Source: an uncultured Photobacterium sp. (GTDB lineage Bacteria; Pseudomonadota; Gammaproteobacteria; Enterobacterales; Vibrionaceae). From it: a stretch of DNA of 64,000 nt. The first letter of the stretch is position 1. The number at the start of each line of letters is the position of its first letter. This document shows, one piece after another, positions 43,101 through 51,165 of this stretch. Made by a program: the position numbers and the translations under genes. Below the pieces are notes generated by a model. It did not search any database, was not told where the DNA came from, and saw nothing but the letters and a program-made list of their open reading frames with translations. The DNA is taken from NCBI RefSeq assembly GCF_947039875.1, contig NZ_CAMRAN010000001.1, forward strand, positions 1 to 64,000, in the 5' to 3' direction.

Positions 43101-44694
43101 GTGGGTTGGTTACCTGTGCGAACAGTTGCTTAAAGTAATTCGATAAGTGTTGTGATTGGTGTGACAACACCGCTAATGGCCAGTCGGCACCCATTGCGCT
43201 AAGTGGTTCATAGCCTGTATTGGCTAACGGTACGATAATATCGTTAACTTCTTCTGAGCTAACCCCAAAAGCTTGTTGATGATGTAATAAACGCTCAGGG
43301 GTTGGCTGGTGGTACATGTTGTCAGCATCTGGCAGTGTTTTTAGTGTCAGTAGATTATCTTTGATCCATTGTTCATATGGCTGTGAGGTCGCAATACTAT
43401 CTTTGACTTCTTCGTCTGAAATAATACGACCTTGTTCAAGATCGGCAACGAAGATACGCCCAGGTTGTAAGCGGCCACGGAACTGTACATTTTCGGGGGC
43501 AATTTTTACTACCCCTGATTCTGATGCCATGATCAGAAAATCATCTTTAGTGACGGTATAGCGTGACGGTCGTAACCCGTTGCGATCTAATGTAGCACCG
43601 ACTTGTACACCATCAGTAAAACAGACAGACGCAGGGCCATCCCACGGTTCCATAATATTGGCGTGATACTGATAAAAAGCGCGCCGCTTAGGATCCATGC
43701 TGGTGTTTTCTTGCCATGCTTCAGGGATCAACATCATCAAAGCATGCGGCAAACTACGGCCAGAAAGTACTAATAGCTCAAGTGCCATATCAAAGTTGGA
43801 CGAATCTGAACTGCCTTCCTGACAAATTGGCAGCAACATACTGATTTCTTGGTGGCTAAATAAGTCAGATTCAAGAATGGCTTCACGGGCTTTCATCCAA
43901 TTAAGATTACCGCGAACGGTATTGATTTCACCGTTGTGGGCAATGTAACGGAAAGGTTGTGCTAATCGCCAGCGAGGAAAAGTGTTAGTTGAAAAACGGG
44001 AATGCACTAACGCTAAGGCGGTGACCATTGCTGGGTTGTGTAAATCAAGGAAGTATTGTGGTACTTGGGCTGTCGTTAACTGGCCTTTATAGACTAAGGT
44101 TTTATATGACAGTGAGTTGATGTAGAAGTCATCATCAATATTGGACACGCTTTCTAAACATACGCGTACGGTGTAGTTCCGTAGCACGTAAAGTTTACGC
44201 TCTAAGACAGCAGGGTCTAAATTGGTGCCACCGGTAATAAAAACATGTTCAAATTGAGGTTCAGTGCTGAGTGGATCCTCACCGATCATTGAATTATCGA
44301 CCGGAAGTACACGGTAACCAATAATTTCTAGATCAAGACGTTTTGCATTGCGCTCAAGAATATCACGACATTGCTGACGTTTATGTTCGTCTTTAGGAAA
44401 TAACACCACGCCGACACCATATTGTGCAAAAGCGGGTAATTTCATCCCTAGCTTAACGGTTTCTTCTAATAAAAATTCGTGGGGCTTTTGCAGTAAGATG
44501 CCTGCTCCATCACCACTACTAGGGTCACAACCTTGACCACCACGGTGCTCCATACGCGCGAGCATATCGAGAGCTTGAGTGACGATCTGGTGAGATTTAC
44601 GGTTTTTAAGGTGGGCAACAAAGCCGATACCACAGGCATCGTGCTCTAATTCAGGCACATAAAGTCCCTGACTGTTAAGCTCTTGAGCTGTCAT
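40147..44694 (-). CDS. gltB: Glutamate synthase large subunit, second copy (Gram-positive-like type)
   Basis: 1515 residues. The amidotransferase nucleophile is C21 in PELEHDACGIGFVAH, which with EHRGGQGCDPSSGDGAGILLQ resembles Bacillus GltA more than E. coli GltB. The FMN/synthase domain has [46 protein letters not shown] and Fe-S Cys in MMRKCHKNTCPVGIATQ. The C-terminal beta-helix is intact. RBS AAGGA is 8 nt before ATG. All catalytic regions appear intact, so this is not a decaying duplicate. Its upstream region carries a plus-strand RNA candidate. Confidence 0.94.
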   Translation of the reverse strand: MTAQELNSQGLYVPELEHDACGIGFVAHLKNRKSHQIVTQALDMLARMEHRGGQGCDPSSGDGAGILLQKPHEFLLEETVKLGMKLPAFAQYGVGVVLFPKDEHKRQQCRDILERNAKRLDLEIIGYRVLPVDNSMIGEDPLSTEPQFEHVFITGGTNLDPAVLERKLYVLRNYTVRVCLESVSNIDDDFYINSLSYKTLVYKGQLTTAQVPQYFLDLHNPAMVTALALVHSRFSTNTFPRWRLAQPFRYIAHNGEINTVRGNLNWMKAREAILESDLFSHQEISMLLPICQEGSSDSSNFDMALELLVLSGRSLPHALMMLIPEAWQENTSMDPKRRAFYQYHANIMEPWDGPASVCFTDGVQVGATLDRNGLRPSRYTVTKDDFLIMASESGVVKIAPENVQFRGRLQPGRIFVADLEQGRIISDEEVKDSIATSQPYEQWIKDNLLTLKTLPDADNMYHQPTPERLLHHQQAFGVSSEEVNDIIVPLANTGYEPLSAMGADWPLAVLSHQSQHLSNYFKQLFAQVTNPPIDPIRERMVMSLNTYLGKDQNLLTETSEHCHKVELESPVLSNAELEKIRAIDNEHLQSKTLDIVFRASGEQGKLDRALKRICQYSEDAVVDGYSIIILTDRAVNSNHAAIPAMLAVGAVHHHLIRKGLRAKCDIVVETGDARETHHFATLIGYGANAINPYLVTETLVDLQHKRKLDPELPTDTLFNNYRKGVNGGLLKIFSKMGISTLQSYHGAQIFEALGISKSVVDKYFTGTVTRIQGLTIDDIAQEVLVRHRVGYPTREIPLQILDVGGVYQWKQRGEKHLFNPETISLLQQSTRNKDYDQFKLYAKAVDEQGDNAATLRSQLDFVNNPAASIALDEVESLDNILKRFATGAMSFGSISYEAHSTLAVAMNRIGAKSNSGEGGEDPTRFDKKDNGDWERSAIKQVASGRFGVTSYYLTNAAELQIKMAQGAKPGEGGQLPGDKVDDWIGATRHSTPGVGLISPPPHHDIYSIEDLAQLIYDLKNANRGGRVNVKLVSEAGVGTIASGVAKAKADVVLIAGFDGGTGASPMSSIRHTGLPWELGLAETHQTLLKNGLRNRIVVQSDGQMKTPRDLAIATLLGAEEWGVATAALVVEGCIMMRKCHKNTCPVGIATQNKTLRERFDGRVEDVVTFFQYMGEGLREVMAELGFRTIDEMVGQAQKLKLRDDIGHWKYKNLDLSPVLHIQPPRAEDGIYNQRQQDHGLENVLDRTLIRLAQPALTTGEAVTAQLPIINTDRSVGTMLSNEISKVYKDQGLPLPMTVKFNGSAGQSFGAFLAKGVHFTVEGDANDYWGKGLSGGTLVLYPDRQSDIIAEDNIVVGNVCFYGATSGESYIRGLAGERFCVRNSGAKVVVEGIGDHGCEYMTGGVAVILGQTGRNFAAGMSGGVAYVWDQFSDFETKLNAELVDIDPIEADDKAVLLEMLTKHIELTGSTVAELFLSNLEANLKQMIKVMPRDYKAVLQQRQAAAHNKETLEAING

Positions 44695-44769
44695 AGATAC
44701 ATCCTTCCAGTTACATCAAACCATATTCCTAAGGCTTGGTTATCCCTAATTTATTTACACAATCAATTC

Positions 44770-44941
44770 GCATTGAGATGGACTCCTGTCCTGCATCCTT
44801 GATGTGTGTTTGTGGTGATGACACCGCATCATTCACAAACTTAATTCTGCTGTATTACGATTATGAATAACAAAACACGTTATTCCTGCCAAAATAGCCA
44901 TATAAACCACACTAAAACAGCATGATTTTAGTGTTTTTTTT
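44770..44941 (+). ncRNA. Candidate small RNA antisense to the gltB leader
   Basis: Three hairpins in a row on the plus strand. 44808-44840 has 7 bp plus 5 bp around an internal loop (GTTTGTG with CACAAAC, TGATG with CATCA). 44865-44885 has GAATAAC with GTTATTC. 44909-44934 has ACACTAAAA with TTTTAGTGT, followed by eight T. The last is a typical Rho-independent terminator, yet no plus-strand gene precedes it. A weak promoter (TTGGTT, 16-nt spacer, CACAAT at 44758-44763) would start RNA near 44770. Expression is not shown by sequence; the 5' end is a guess. Confidence 0.5.
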
Positions 44942-45214
44942 GTTTATAAATTGCACACAAGTGTAACCATCCTACAATTTTGGTACATTAATTACCAATA
45001 AAAATTAACATAATTAACGTGTAGATAAAGTATTGAAAACACCAATAATGGTGCGCAAATAAGCACATTAAAAGTAAAAAAGATCCAGTATAGAGCGGTG
45101 ATTTTTTGTTTTAGCACAATTTACACCATGATGATTGATGATATGTTGCGGCTCTTTTGTTTATTGGTCTGCGTTGACGTAGATTACTCATTGTTTTAAA
45201 CGCTAGGTAATACC
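44942..45214. other. AT-rich gap before the radical SAM gene
   Basis: No gene seen. It must hold the promoter of the gene at 45215 and perhaps part of the gltB promoter region. CACCAATAATGGTG near 45040 is a minor 5-bp hairpin. No convincing -35/-10 pair stands out. Confidence 0.3.
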
Positions 45215-46162
45215 ATGCAATTGCATCAACTCGTCAATACTTTTGGGCAAGACCTTCAACATCGTTACGGTGAAAAAGTTCATAAACTTACGCTACACGG
45301 TGGCTTTAGTTGCCCTAACCGTGATGGCACTATTGGTCGCGGTGGCTGCACATTTTGTAATGTTGCGTCATTTGCTGACGAAAAAAATCAGTTCGTGCCA
45401 ATTCAACAACAACTCACGGCGCGTGCTGGTGAGGTGCATCGCGCGAAGCGTTATTTTGCGTATTTTCAGGCTTATACCAGTACCTATGCTGAAGTTCAAA
45501 GTTTGAAAAAGATGTATGAACAGGCATTAATATCGGCTGATATTGTAGGTTTATGTGTGGGTACTCGTCCTGATTGTGTGCCTGATGCGGTGTTAGACTT
45601 ACTGGCTGGCTGTGTAGAACAAGGCTATGAGATTTGGCTTGAGTTGGGTTTACAAACTGCGAATGATAAAACCCTTAAGCGTATTAATCGTGGTCATGAT
45701 TTTGCTTGTTATGCTGCGATTACTCAACGTGCTCGTGCGCTTGGTATTAAAGTGTGCACTCATTTAATTGTTGGGCTACCCGGAGATACTAAGGCCGATA
45801 ATTTGATGACTCTAAACAAAGTGGTTGCAGTTGGTGTTGATGGTATTAAATTACACCCACTACATATTGTTGAAGGCAGCAAGATGGGGCAAGCTTTTAA
45901 AGCGGGCAGATTACAACCGATTAGTCTTGAACATTACACTGATATCGCGAGCGAGATGATTCGTCTAACGCCGGCAAAAGTGGTTTATCATCGCGTTGCT
46001 GCAAGTGCTCGTCGACCAACATTACTCGCGCCGATGTGGTGTGAGAATCGCTGGCTAGCCATGACTGATATTGGATGTATTCTTGATAACCAAGGCGCAC
46101 AAGGGAGCGCTATCGACGATCCTTTTGTTTATCAATTACCGATATTACATAATAATGTTTAA
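45215..46162 (+). CDS. TIGR01212-family radical SAM protein (YhcC-like)
   Basis: 315 residues. The N-terminal radical SAM cluster sequence CPNRDGTIGRGGCTFC supplies the Cys ligands in the spaced form used by the YhcC family rather than plain CxxxCxxC. Then come YFQAYTSTYA, GTRPDCV and LELGLQT. E. coli yhcC is also next to arcB and gltB, so the neighbourhood is conserved. The enzymatic role is not established to my knowledge. RBS AGGTAA before ATG, with a terminator right after the stop. Confidence 0.9.
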   Translation: MQLHQLVNTFGQDLQHRYGEKVHKLTLHGGFSCPNRDGTIGRGGCTFCNVASFADEKNQFVPIQQQLTARAGEVHRAKRYFAYFQAYTSTYAEVQSLKKMYEQALISADIVGLCVGTRPDCVPDAVLDLLAGCVEQGYEIWLELGLQTANDKTLKRINRGHDFACYAAITQRARALGIKVCTHLIVGLPGDTKADNLMTLNKVVAVGVDGIKLHPLHIVEGSKMGQAFKAGRLQPISLEHYTDIASEMIRLTPAKVVYHRVAASARRPTLLAPMWCENRWLAMTDIGCILDNQGAQGSAIDDPFVYQLPILHNNV

Positions 46163-46167
46163 ATGGG

Positions 46168-46190
46168 GCCTACGTTCAGTAGGCTTTTTT
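46168..46190 (+). terminator. Terminator after the radical SAM gene
   Basis: GCCTAC-GTTCA-GTAGGC stem followed by six T, only 5 nt past the stop codon. Confidence 0.88.
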
Positions 46191-46304
46191 GTGCGCCACA
46201 ATAAAATTTTACTGCTTTCGTTTAGGTGCTAGTGGCGAGAGCGATTATTATAAATAGCAGTATTCGCCATCATGGCGAGGTTGTTTTTCTATTGGTATTC
46301 ATTG

Positions 46305-48659
46305 ATGAAACAAGTCAAAATTTTAGCCCAGTTTTATGTTGATCTTCTCGTTAAGCTTGGTATTTTCCGGTTTAGTTTATTATTAGCAGCTGCGTTAGTG
46401 GCATTAGCATTAGTTGTACAAATTAGTGTGACGCTGTTGTTACAAGGATCTATGCGTGAAGTTGAGATTATACGTTCTGTTACCTTTGGTTTATTTATTA
46501 CTCCTTGGGCGGTGTATTTTTTATCGGTGGTGGTTGATCAATTAGAAGATTCTCGGCAACGATTATCACAATTAGTTACCAAGTTAGAACAAATGCGCGC
46601 CCGTGACATGGAGTTAAATCAACAATTACAGGCGAATATCTCACAGTTAAATTCTGAAATTGAAGAGCGTGAAAAAGCAGAAGAAGCGCGCGAAGAGGCG
46701 ATGCAAGACTTAGAAAATGAAGTCTATCAACGTGAAAATGCCCAATTAGCTGTGGCTGAAAAAAGTGCATTATTGAAATCGTTTTTAGATGCGTCGCCTG
46801 ATTTAATTTATTATCGTAATGAGAAAAATCAGTTCTCTGGCTGTAATCGCGCCATGGGGGAGTTGGTAGGAAAAAGTGAAAAAGAGTTAGTAGGATTAAC
46901 ACCATGGGATGTTTATCCTGCAGAGGTCGCTAAACGTATTCTTAAAACCGACCAAGAATTATTTGATGATAATACTGCTATGACTGATGAGCAATGGTTG
47001 GATTACCCTAATGGTAGAAAAGCATTATTTGAGTTACGCAAAGTGCCTCTTTATGATCGAAATGGAAAACGTTTAGGCTTGATGGGGTTTGGGCGTGATA
47101 TTACTGAACGTAAAAAATATGAAGATGCTCAAGAAAAAGCCAGTAGTGATAAAACCGCATTTATTTCGACTATCAGCCATGAATTACGTACCCCACTTAA
47201 TGGCATTGTCGGATTAAGCCGAATGTTATTAGAAACTAAACTAACAGATGAACAACGTGGTTATCTAAGAACGGTACATGTTAGTGCGATCACTCTGGGT
47301 AATATTTTTAATGACATTATTGATTTAGATAAATCAGATCGTCGACGTTTAGAGCTATTACCACAACCATTAGACTTTTCTGAGTTTATTGATGAAATTG
47401 GTAATATCTCACAATTGATGGCAGAACAAAAAGGGCTTCGATTTGATTTAGAATGCCTTACTCAATTACCTAAAAATATACAAGTAGACAGTACACGCTT
47501 GCGGCAAGTGCTGTGGAATTTAATTGGTAACGCCACTAAATTTACTAAACAAGGTGGGGTGGTGTTGTCTGTAAGTAGTGAAATTCATGAGCACGACGCC
47601 AATATTATTTTTGAAGTTGAAGACAGTGGCATTGGTATTCCAAAAGCCGAAATAGATAATATTTTTGCGATGTATTATCAAGTTCAACAAGGGGATGATA
47701 ATTTACATGCGGTTGGAACAGGAATTGGGTTAGCGGTGTCACGGCAATTAATTCAATTAATGGGCGGGGATATTTACGTTGATTCTGAACTGGGTGCGGG
47801 CAGTACTTTTACTGTTAAGATTAAAGTGCCATTAATTGAAACCGTAGTAGAAGAACATGTGGTTAATGAAGTACTCCCTGAAATGACAGGGTTAAGTATT
47901 TTCATGGTAGAAGATATTGAACTGAATATTGTGGTGGCGAAATCATTACTTGAACGGTTAGGGCATGAGGTGACGGTAGCAATGCGTGGTGATCAAGCAT
48001 TAGCAATGTTTAAGCCTGAAGATTATGATTTAGTGCTATTGGATATTCAACTACCTGATATGACAGGATTTGATATTGCACAAAAGTTACGTCAACAATA
48101 TCAAGATTTGCCTGCGTTAGTCGCATTAACGGCTAACGTTGTTAATGATAAAACTGAGTATCTAGCAAAAGGTATGGATGAGGTACTTAATAAACCGTTA
48201 AGTGTTAAAGCGATTACTCATGTTATTGAAAATCTTGTTTTAAGTTGTAGCCATGAAATAGACGAGAATGACGATAGCCTTGATAGTAGTAATACTGCTC
48301 AAACTAATATGATAGATACGTTATTAGATTTAGAGATGCTAACCTCATACGTTGAAATCGTCGGTACCGAGCCGGTATATACCAGTATTGCGATGTTTGA
48401 AAAAATGATGCCTGACTATTTGGCTATCTTAGATTCAAATATGACCGCAAAAGATCAAGATGGTATTAAATTTGAAGCGCACAAGATCAAAGGTGCTGCG
48501 GGCTCTATCGGTCTTAAACATATTCAGCAAGTGGCGCAGATGGCGCAATCACCTGAGTTACCTGCATGGTGGGAAAATATTAATGACTGGGTGGATGAAA
48601 TTAAATACAGTTATCAAGATGATATAAATGTATTGAAAACATGGCTAAAGCAGCAGTAA
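46305..48659 (+). CDS. arcB: Aerobic respiration control sensor kinase ArcB
   Basis: 784 residues from the ATG at 46305, chosen because MKQVKILAQFYVDL aligns with the E. coli ArcB start; an in-frame ATG at 46272 would add 11 residues. Two membrane helices (about 18-45 and 55-75), coiled coil, PAS (FLDASPDLIYYRNE). H1 kinase has H292 in STISHELRTPLNG (same number as E. coli), receiver D580 in LLDIQLPDMTG, and HPt H726 in HKIKGAAGS. It senses quinone redox state and phosphorylates ArcA. The tripartite form is complete. It faces arcA across a shared terminator. Confidence 0.97.
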   Translation: MKQVKILAQFYVDLLVKLGIFRFSLLLAAALVALALVVQISVTLLLQGSMREVEIIRSVTFGLFITPWAVYFLSVVVDQLEDSRQRLSQLVTKLEQMRARDMELNQQLQANISQLNSEIEEREKAEEAREEAMQDLENEVYQRENAQLAVAEKSALLKSFLDASPDLIYYRNEKNQFSGCNRAMGELVGKSEKELVGLTPWDVYPAEVAKRILKTDQELFDDNTAMTDEQWLDYPNGRKALFELRKVPLYDRNGKRLGLMGFGRDITERKKYEDAQEKASSDKTAFISTISHELRTPLNGIVGLSRMLLETKLTDEQRGYLRTVHVSAITLGNIFNDIIDLDKSDRRRLELLPQPLDFSEFIDEIGNISQLMAEQKGLRFDLECLTQLPKNIQVDSTRLRQVLWNLIGNATKFTKQGGVVLSVSSEIHEHDANIIFEVEDSGIGIPKAEIDNIFAMYYQVQQGDDNLHAVGTGIGLAVSRQLIQLMGGDIYVDSELGAGSTFTVKIKVPLIETVVEEHVVNEVLPEMTGLSIFMVEDIELNIVVAKSLLERLGHEVTVAMRGDQALAMFKPEDYDLVLLDIQLPDMTGFDIAQKLRQQYQDLPALVALTANVVNDKTEYLAKGMDEVLNKPLSVKAITHVIENLVLSCSHEIDENDDSLDSSNTAQTNMIDTLLDLEMLTSYVEIVGTEPVYTSIAMFEKMMPDYLAILDSNMTAKDQDGIKFEAHKIKGAAGSIGLKHIQQVAQMAQSPELPAWWENINDWVDEIKYSYQDDINVLKTWLKQQ

Positions 48660-48668
48660 TTAATAACA

Positions 48669-48695
48669 AAAAAGGCACCTAGAAGGTGCCTTTTT
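48669..48695. terminator. Bidirectional terminator between arcB and arcA
   Basis: An 11-bp stem (AAAAAGGCACC with GGTGCCTTTTT, 5-nt loop) has A tract on the left and T tract on the right, serving both convergent genes. Confidence 0.92.
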
Positions 48696-48721
48696 ATTTG
48701 ATTACTGGCTTGGAAAAGAGA

Positions 48722-49441
48722 TTACTCTTCGCCTAGATCACCACAAAAACGGTAACCTTCACCGTGAATAGTCGCGATGATCTCTGGTGTATCTGCAACT
48801 GATTCAAAGTGCTTACGAATACGACGAATTGTTACATCAACAGTACGATCATGTGGCTTAAGTTCGCGACCAGTCATTTTCTTTAATAAATCAGCACGTG
48901 TTTGAATCTTACCTGGGTTCTCACAGAAGTGCAGTAGAGCACGGAACTCAGAGCGTGGTAATTTAAATTGTTCGCCACTTGGACTAACTAAAGAACGGCT
49001 GTTAATTTCTAATGACCAGCCATTAAACTCGTAACGCTCAACCAATTTTTTATCTTCAGTTGGAAGACCTTGGTTCATTGCACGAGTTAATAGGTTACGA
49101 GCACGAATAGTTAATTCACGTGGGTTGAAAGGTTTTGTGATGTAATCATCAGCACCAATTTCAAGGCCTAAAATTTTATCAACTTCGTTATCACGACCAG
49201 TCAAGAACATCAGTGCCATATCACCTTGTTCGCGAAGTTCACGAGCAAGTAGAAGACCATTTTTTCCTGGAAGATTAATATCCATGATAACTAGATGCAC
49301 AGGGTTTTCAGAAAGCATCTGGTGCATTTCTGCGCCATCATTTGCTTCGAATACAGTGTAACCCTCTGCTTCGAAAATACTTTTCAGGGTGTTACGTGTT
49401 ACGTGCTCGTCTTCTACAATCAGAATGTGAGGGGTTTGCAT
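48722..49441 (-). CDS. arcA: Two-component response regulator ArcA
   Basis: 239 residues. Receiver domain with the phospho-acceptor Asp in [12 protein letters not shown], Thr in MFLTGRDNE and Lys in [11 protein letters not shown]. OmpR/PhoB winged-helix C-terminus follows ([38 protein letters not shown]). Very close to E. coli ArcA. It represses aerobic respiration genes and activates fermentative ones under low oxygen. The ribosome binding site is weak. The long 5' region carries a terminator-like hairpin and an FNR-type site, suggesting control at both initiation and elongation. Confidence 0.97.
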   Translation of the reverse strand: MQTPHILIVEDEHVTRNTLKSIFEAEGYTVFEANDGAEMHQMLSENPVHLVIMDINLPGKNGLLLARELREQGDMALMFLTGRDNEVDKILGLEIGADDYITKPFNPRELTIRARNLLTRAMNQGLPTEDKKLVERYEFNGWSLEINSRSLVSPSGEQFKLPRSEFRALLHFCENPGKIQTRADLLKKMTGRELKPHDRTVDVTIRRIRKHFESVADTPEIIATIHGEGYRFCGDLGEE

Positions 49442-49501
49442 TTTGGCAGTACCTAATATCAGAAACTAAATCTGGTTAATCACAGAATAGTTAAATTCTA
49501 T

Positions 49502-49562
49502 AAAAAAAATTCACATATAGGCAAAATGTTTAAATAAACACCTTATTGTTACAGCCTATGTG
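49502..49562 (-). terminator. Terminator-like structure in the arcA leader
   Basis: On the minus strand CACATAGGC (49562-49554) pairs with GCCTATATGTG (49522-49512, 2-nt bulge). The enclosed loop carries a second stem (TGTTTA with TAAACA). AA and eight T follow (49509-49502). It lies 60 nt upstream of the arcA ATG, downstream of any promoter near the FNR-type site, so it could end leader transcripts early or mark the 3' end of a small RNA. No leader peptide or antiterminator was identified. Confidence 0.5.
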
Positions 49563-49580
49563 GTACACCATCCTTTCATT

Positions 49581-49621
49581 CAACATGTATTAGATGTTGA
49601 AATCCCCCATAAAACTTGGGG
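49581..49621 (-). other. Two small hairpins in the arcA leader
   Basis: CAACAT and ATGTTG (49581-49599) form a 6-bp stem. CCCC and GGGG (49605-49621) form a second. With the structure at 49502-49562 they make the presumed arcA leader unusually structured. Confidence 0.35.
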
Positions 49622-49720
49622 TGCTGGCTACAATCTCCCTGATAATGCGACAATTGTATTCACTTAACAGCTCGCTAACAATGTGGAGAGCTTATTTGAT
49701 GTCGATTATTTATATGTTTG

Positions 49721-49734
49721 TTGATTTACATCAA
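49721..49734. promoter_or_regulatory. FNR-type site upstream of arcA
   Basis: TTGATTTACATCAA matches the FNR consensus TTGAT-N4-ATCAA perfectly. It is about 290 nt upstream of the arcA ATG and 315 nt upstream of the divergent RraA-like gene. FNR activation of arcA is known in E. coli, which favours arcA as target. No strong -10 was found at the class II spacing. The remaining DNA of the 607-nt gap (49442-50048) shows no gene. Confidence 0.65.
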
Positions 49735-50048
49735 TCAGCGAGAAAAACATTTGTTATATTTCGAGTTTAGTCAACTTTTATACCTGAATAGATAAAAAGT
49801 GTCATGATGGTAATCATAATATACAAAACCTAATACCATTGACTAATATTTAATCTTAATGATAATAAAAAATACAACATATAGTTCATCTTTCTCTAAA
49901 TATTGTAACAGTATCAGTTAGGCTTGGCACTCATTAAGGTTGATGGATTTCAGTAAAAAAGCTCTCATTAATTAATATTGCGGTTATTGTTACGAAATAC
50001 GGTCAATTTTGCCTGTTTTTGTTTATTTAATAGTGATGGGAAAGGCTA

Positions 50049-50552
50049 ATGAAGGATTTATTACCAGATTTATGTGATTACTATGCACAAGATATTCGTT
50101 TTTTACCGTTAACGTTACATGATTATGGGTGCGATACGCCGTTTTGGGGGCAAATAGTAACCCTGCGCTGTTTTGAGGATAACAGTTTAGTGCGTAATCT
50201 ATTATCAACCGATGGCCGAGGTAAGGTGCTATTTATTGATGGCCATGGCAGTTGTCGACGTGCATTGCTGGGAGATCAGCTGGCGTTATTAGCGATAAAA
50301 AATAATTGGCAAGGGATTATTGTTCATGGTGCTATTCGAGATGTTGCAACCTTGGCACAATTGTCATTAGGTGTGAAAGCGCTAGCGGCATGCCCTATTA
50401 AAACAGATAAACGGCAGATGGGAGAACATAATGTCGTGCTCAGTATTGCGGACACGTTAATTTATCCTAATGATTATATTTATGCGGATTTAAATGGCAT
50501 TATTTTGAGTAGTACTGCGTTAGATGTGAGTGTATTAAAAACTGAATCCTAA
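50049..50552 (+). CDS. RraA-like family protein
   Basis: 167 residues. Family signature: DGHGSCRRALLGDQLALLAI, then GIIVHGAIRDV and the Gly/Pro-rich metal-site region. Members include RraA, the RNase E inhibitor, and HMG/CHA-type aldolases using a divalent metal with the R-D pair seen here (GAIRDV). Vibrios carry RraA-like proteins beyond true RraA; I cannot tell regulator from aldolase. Its 3' end overlaps the convergent outer-membrane gene by 18 nt, with no terminator between. Confidence 0.85.
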   Translation: MKDLLPDLCDYYAQDIRFLPLTLHDYGCDTPFWGQIVTLRCFEDNSLVRNLLSTDGRGKVLFIDGHGSCRRALLGDQLALLAIKNNWQGIIVHGAIRDVATLAQLSLGVKALAACPIKTDKRQMGEHNVVLSIADTLIYPNDYIYADLNGIILSSTALDVSVLKTES

Positions 50553-51011
50553 GCCGAGCTCAATTATTTTCTCAAGCTCAGCATAATCAACCGTGGCCCG
50601 CACATTTACTTTTTGTGAGACGTCGTATTGGCTACTCAGCTCTAATCCTAATGAGGTTTGATTATTGATGGTGTCTGATGTAATAGCACTATTAATACTT
50701 ATTCGTGGTGATACAGAATATTTAACACCAGAGGTTAATCCACTTGTTGCGGGTTGACGATCGGTACTGGTGGTTAGATGGGTGCTAACATAAAGCTGAG
50801 TGTTATCCGTTACTGAATAAGCGTAGCCACTGTCTATCTGCCATATATCAAAACGTTGCTGACGTGATTGTGACGATAAAAACCATCCTGATGTGAGTTT
50901 TTTACCCCCATTATAAGTTAGGTTGGTGTCTATCGGTATTGCCGCTTGTGCTGTTACGGACATGGCTAAAAAAATAAGTACTCCCACAATACTTATATAA
51001 TATTTGATCAT
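50535..51011 (-). CDS. Predicted small outer-membrane beta-barrel protein
   Basis: 158 residues from the ATG at 51011, which has RBS GGGAG 5 nt upstream; an earlier in-frame GTG/ATG pair (51026/51023) lacks one. Signal peptide to about AQAA. The mature part alternates polar and hydrophobic residues in strands (QLYVSTHLTTS, ISINSAITSD, SLGLELSSQYDV, VNVRATVDYAEL) and ends in GLGFSF, a C-terminal Phe typical of Bam-inserted barrels. Probably eight strands or fewer. No family function recognised. Overlaps tail to tail with the RraA-like gene. Confidence 0.72.
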   Translation of the reverse strand: MIKYYISIVGVLIFLAMSVTAQAAIPIDTNLTYNGGKKLTSGWFLSSQSRQQRFDIWQIDSGYAYSVTDNTQLYVSTHLTTSTDRQPATSGLTSGVKYSVSPRISINSAITSDTINNQTSLGLELSSQYDVSQKVNVRATVDYAELEKIIELGLGFSF

Positions 51012-51165
51012 GCTCACTCCCATCACACCGACATTATTTTAAATAGTAGGCCATATTACGAAGAGAGTAAGTGTTATAACTGATAAATACTCATCAAGTA
51101 GCGTATTCATGATCATAGCCACAACTTAGTCGTAATATCTCCGTTATTACAATCACCAATGACGG

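Noticed and set aside
50023..50208. 61-codon minus-strand ORF at the start of the RraA-like gene
   Set aside because: Shadow of the conserved RraA-like coding region.
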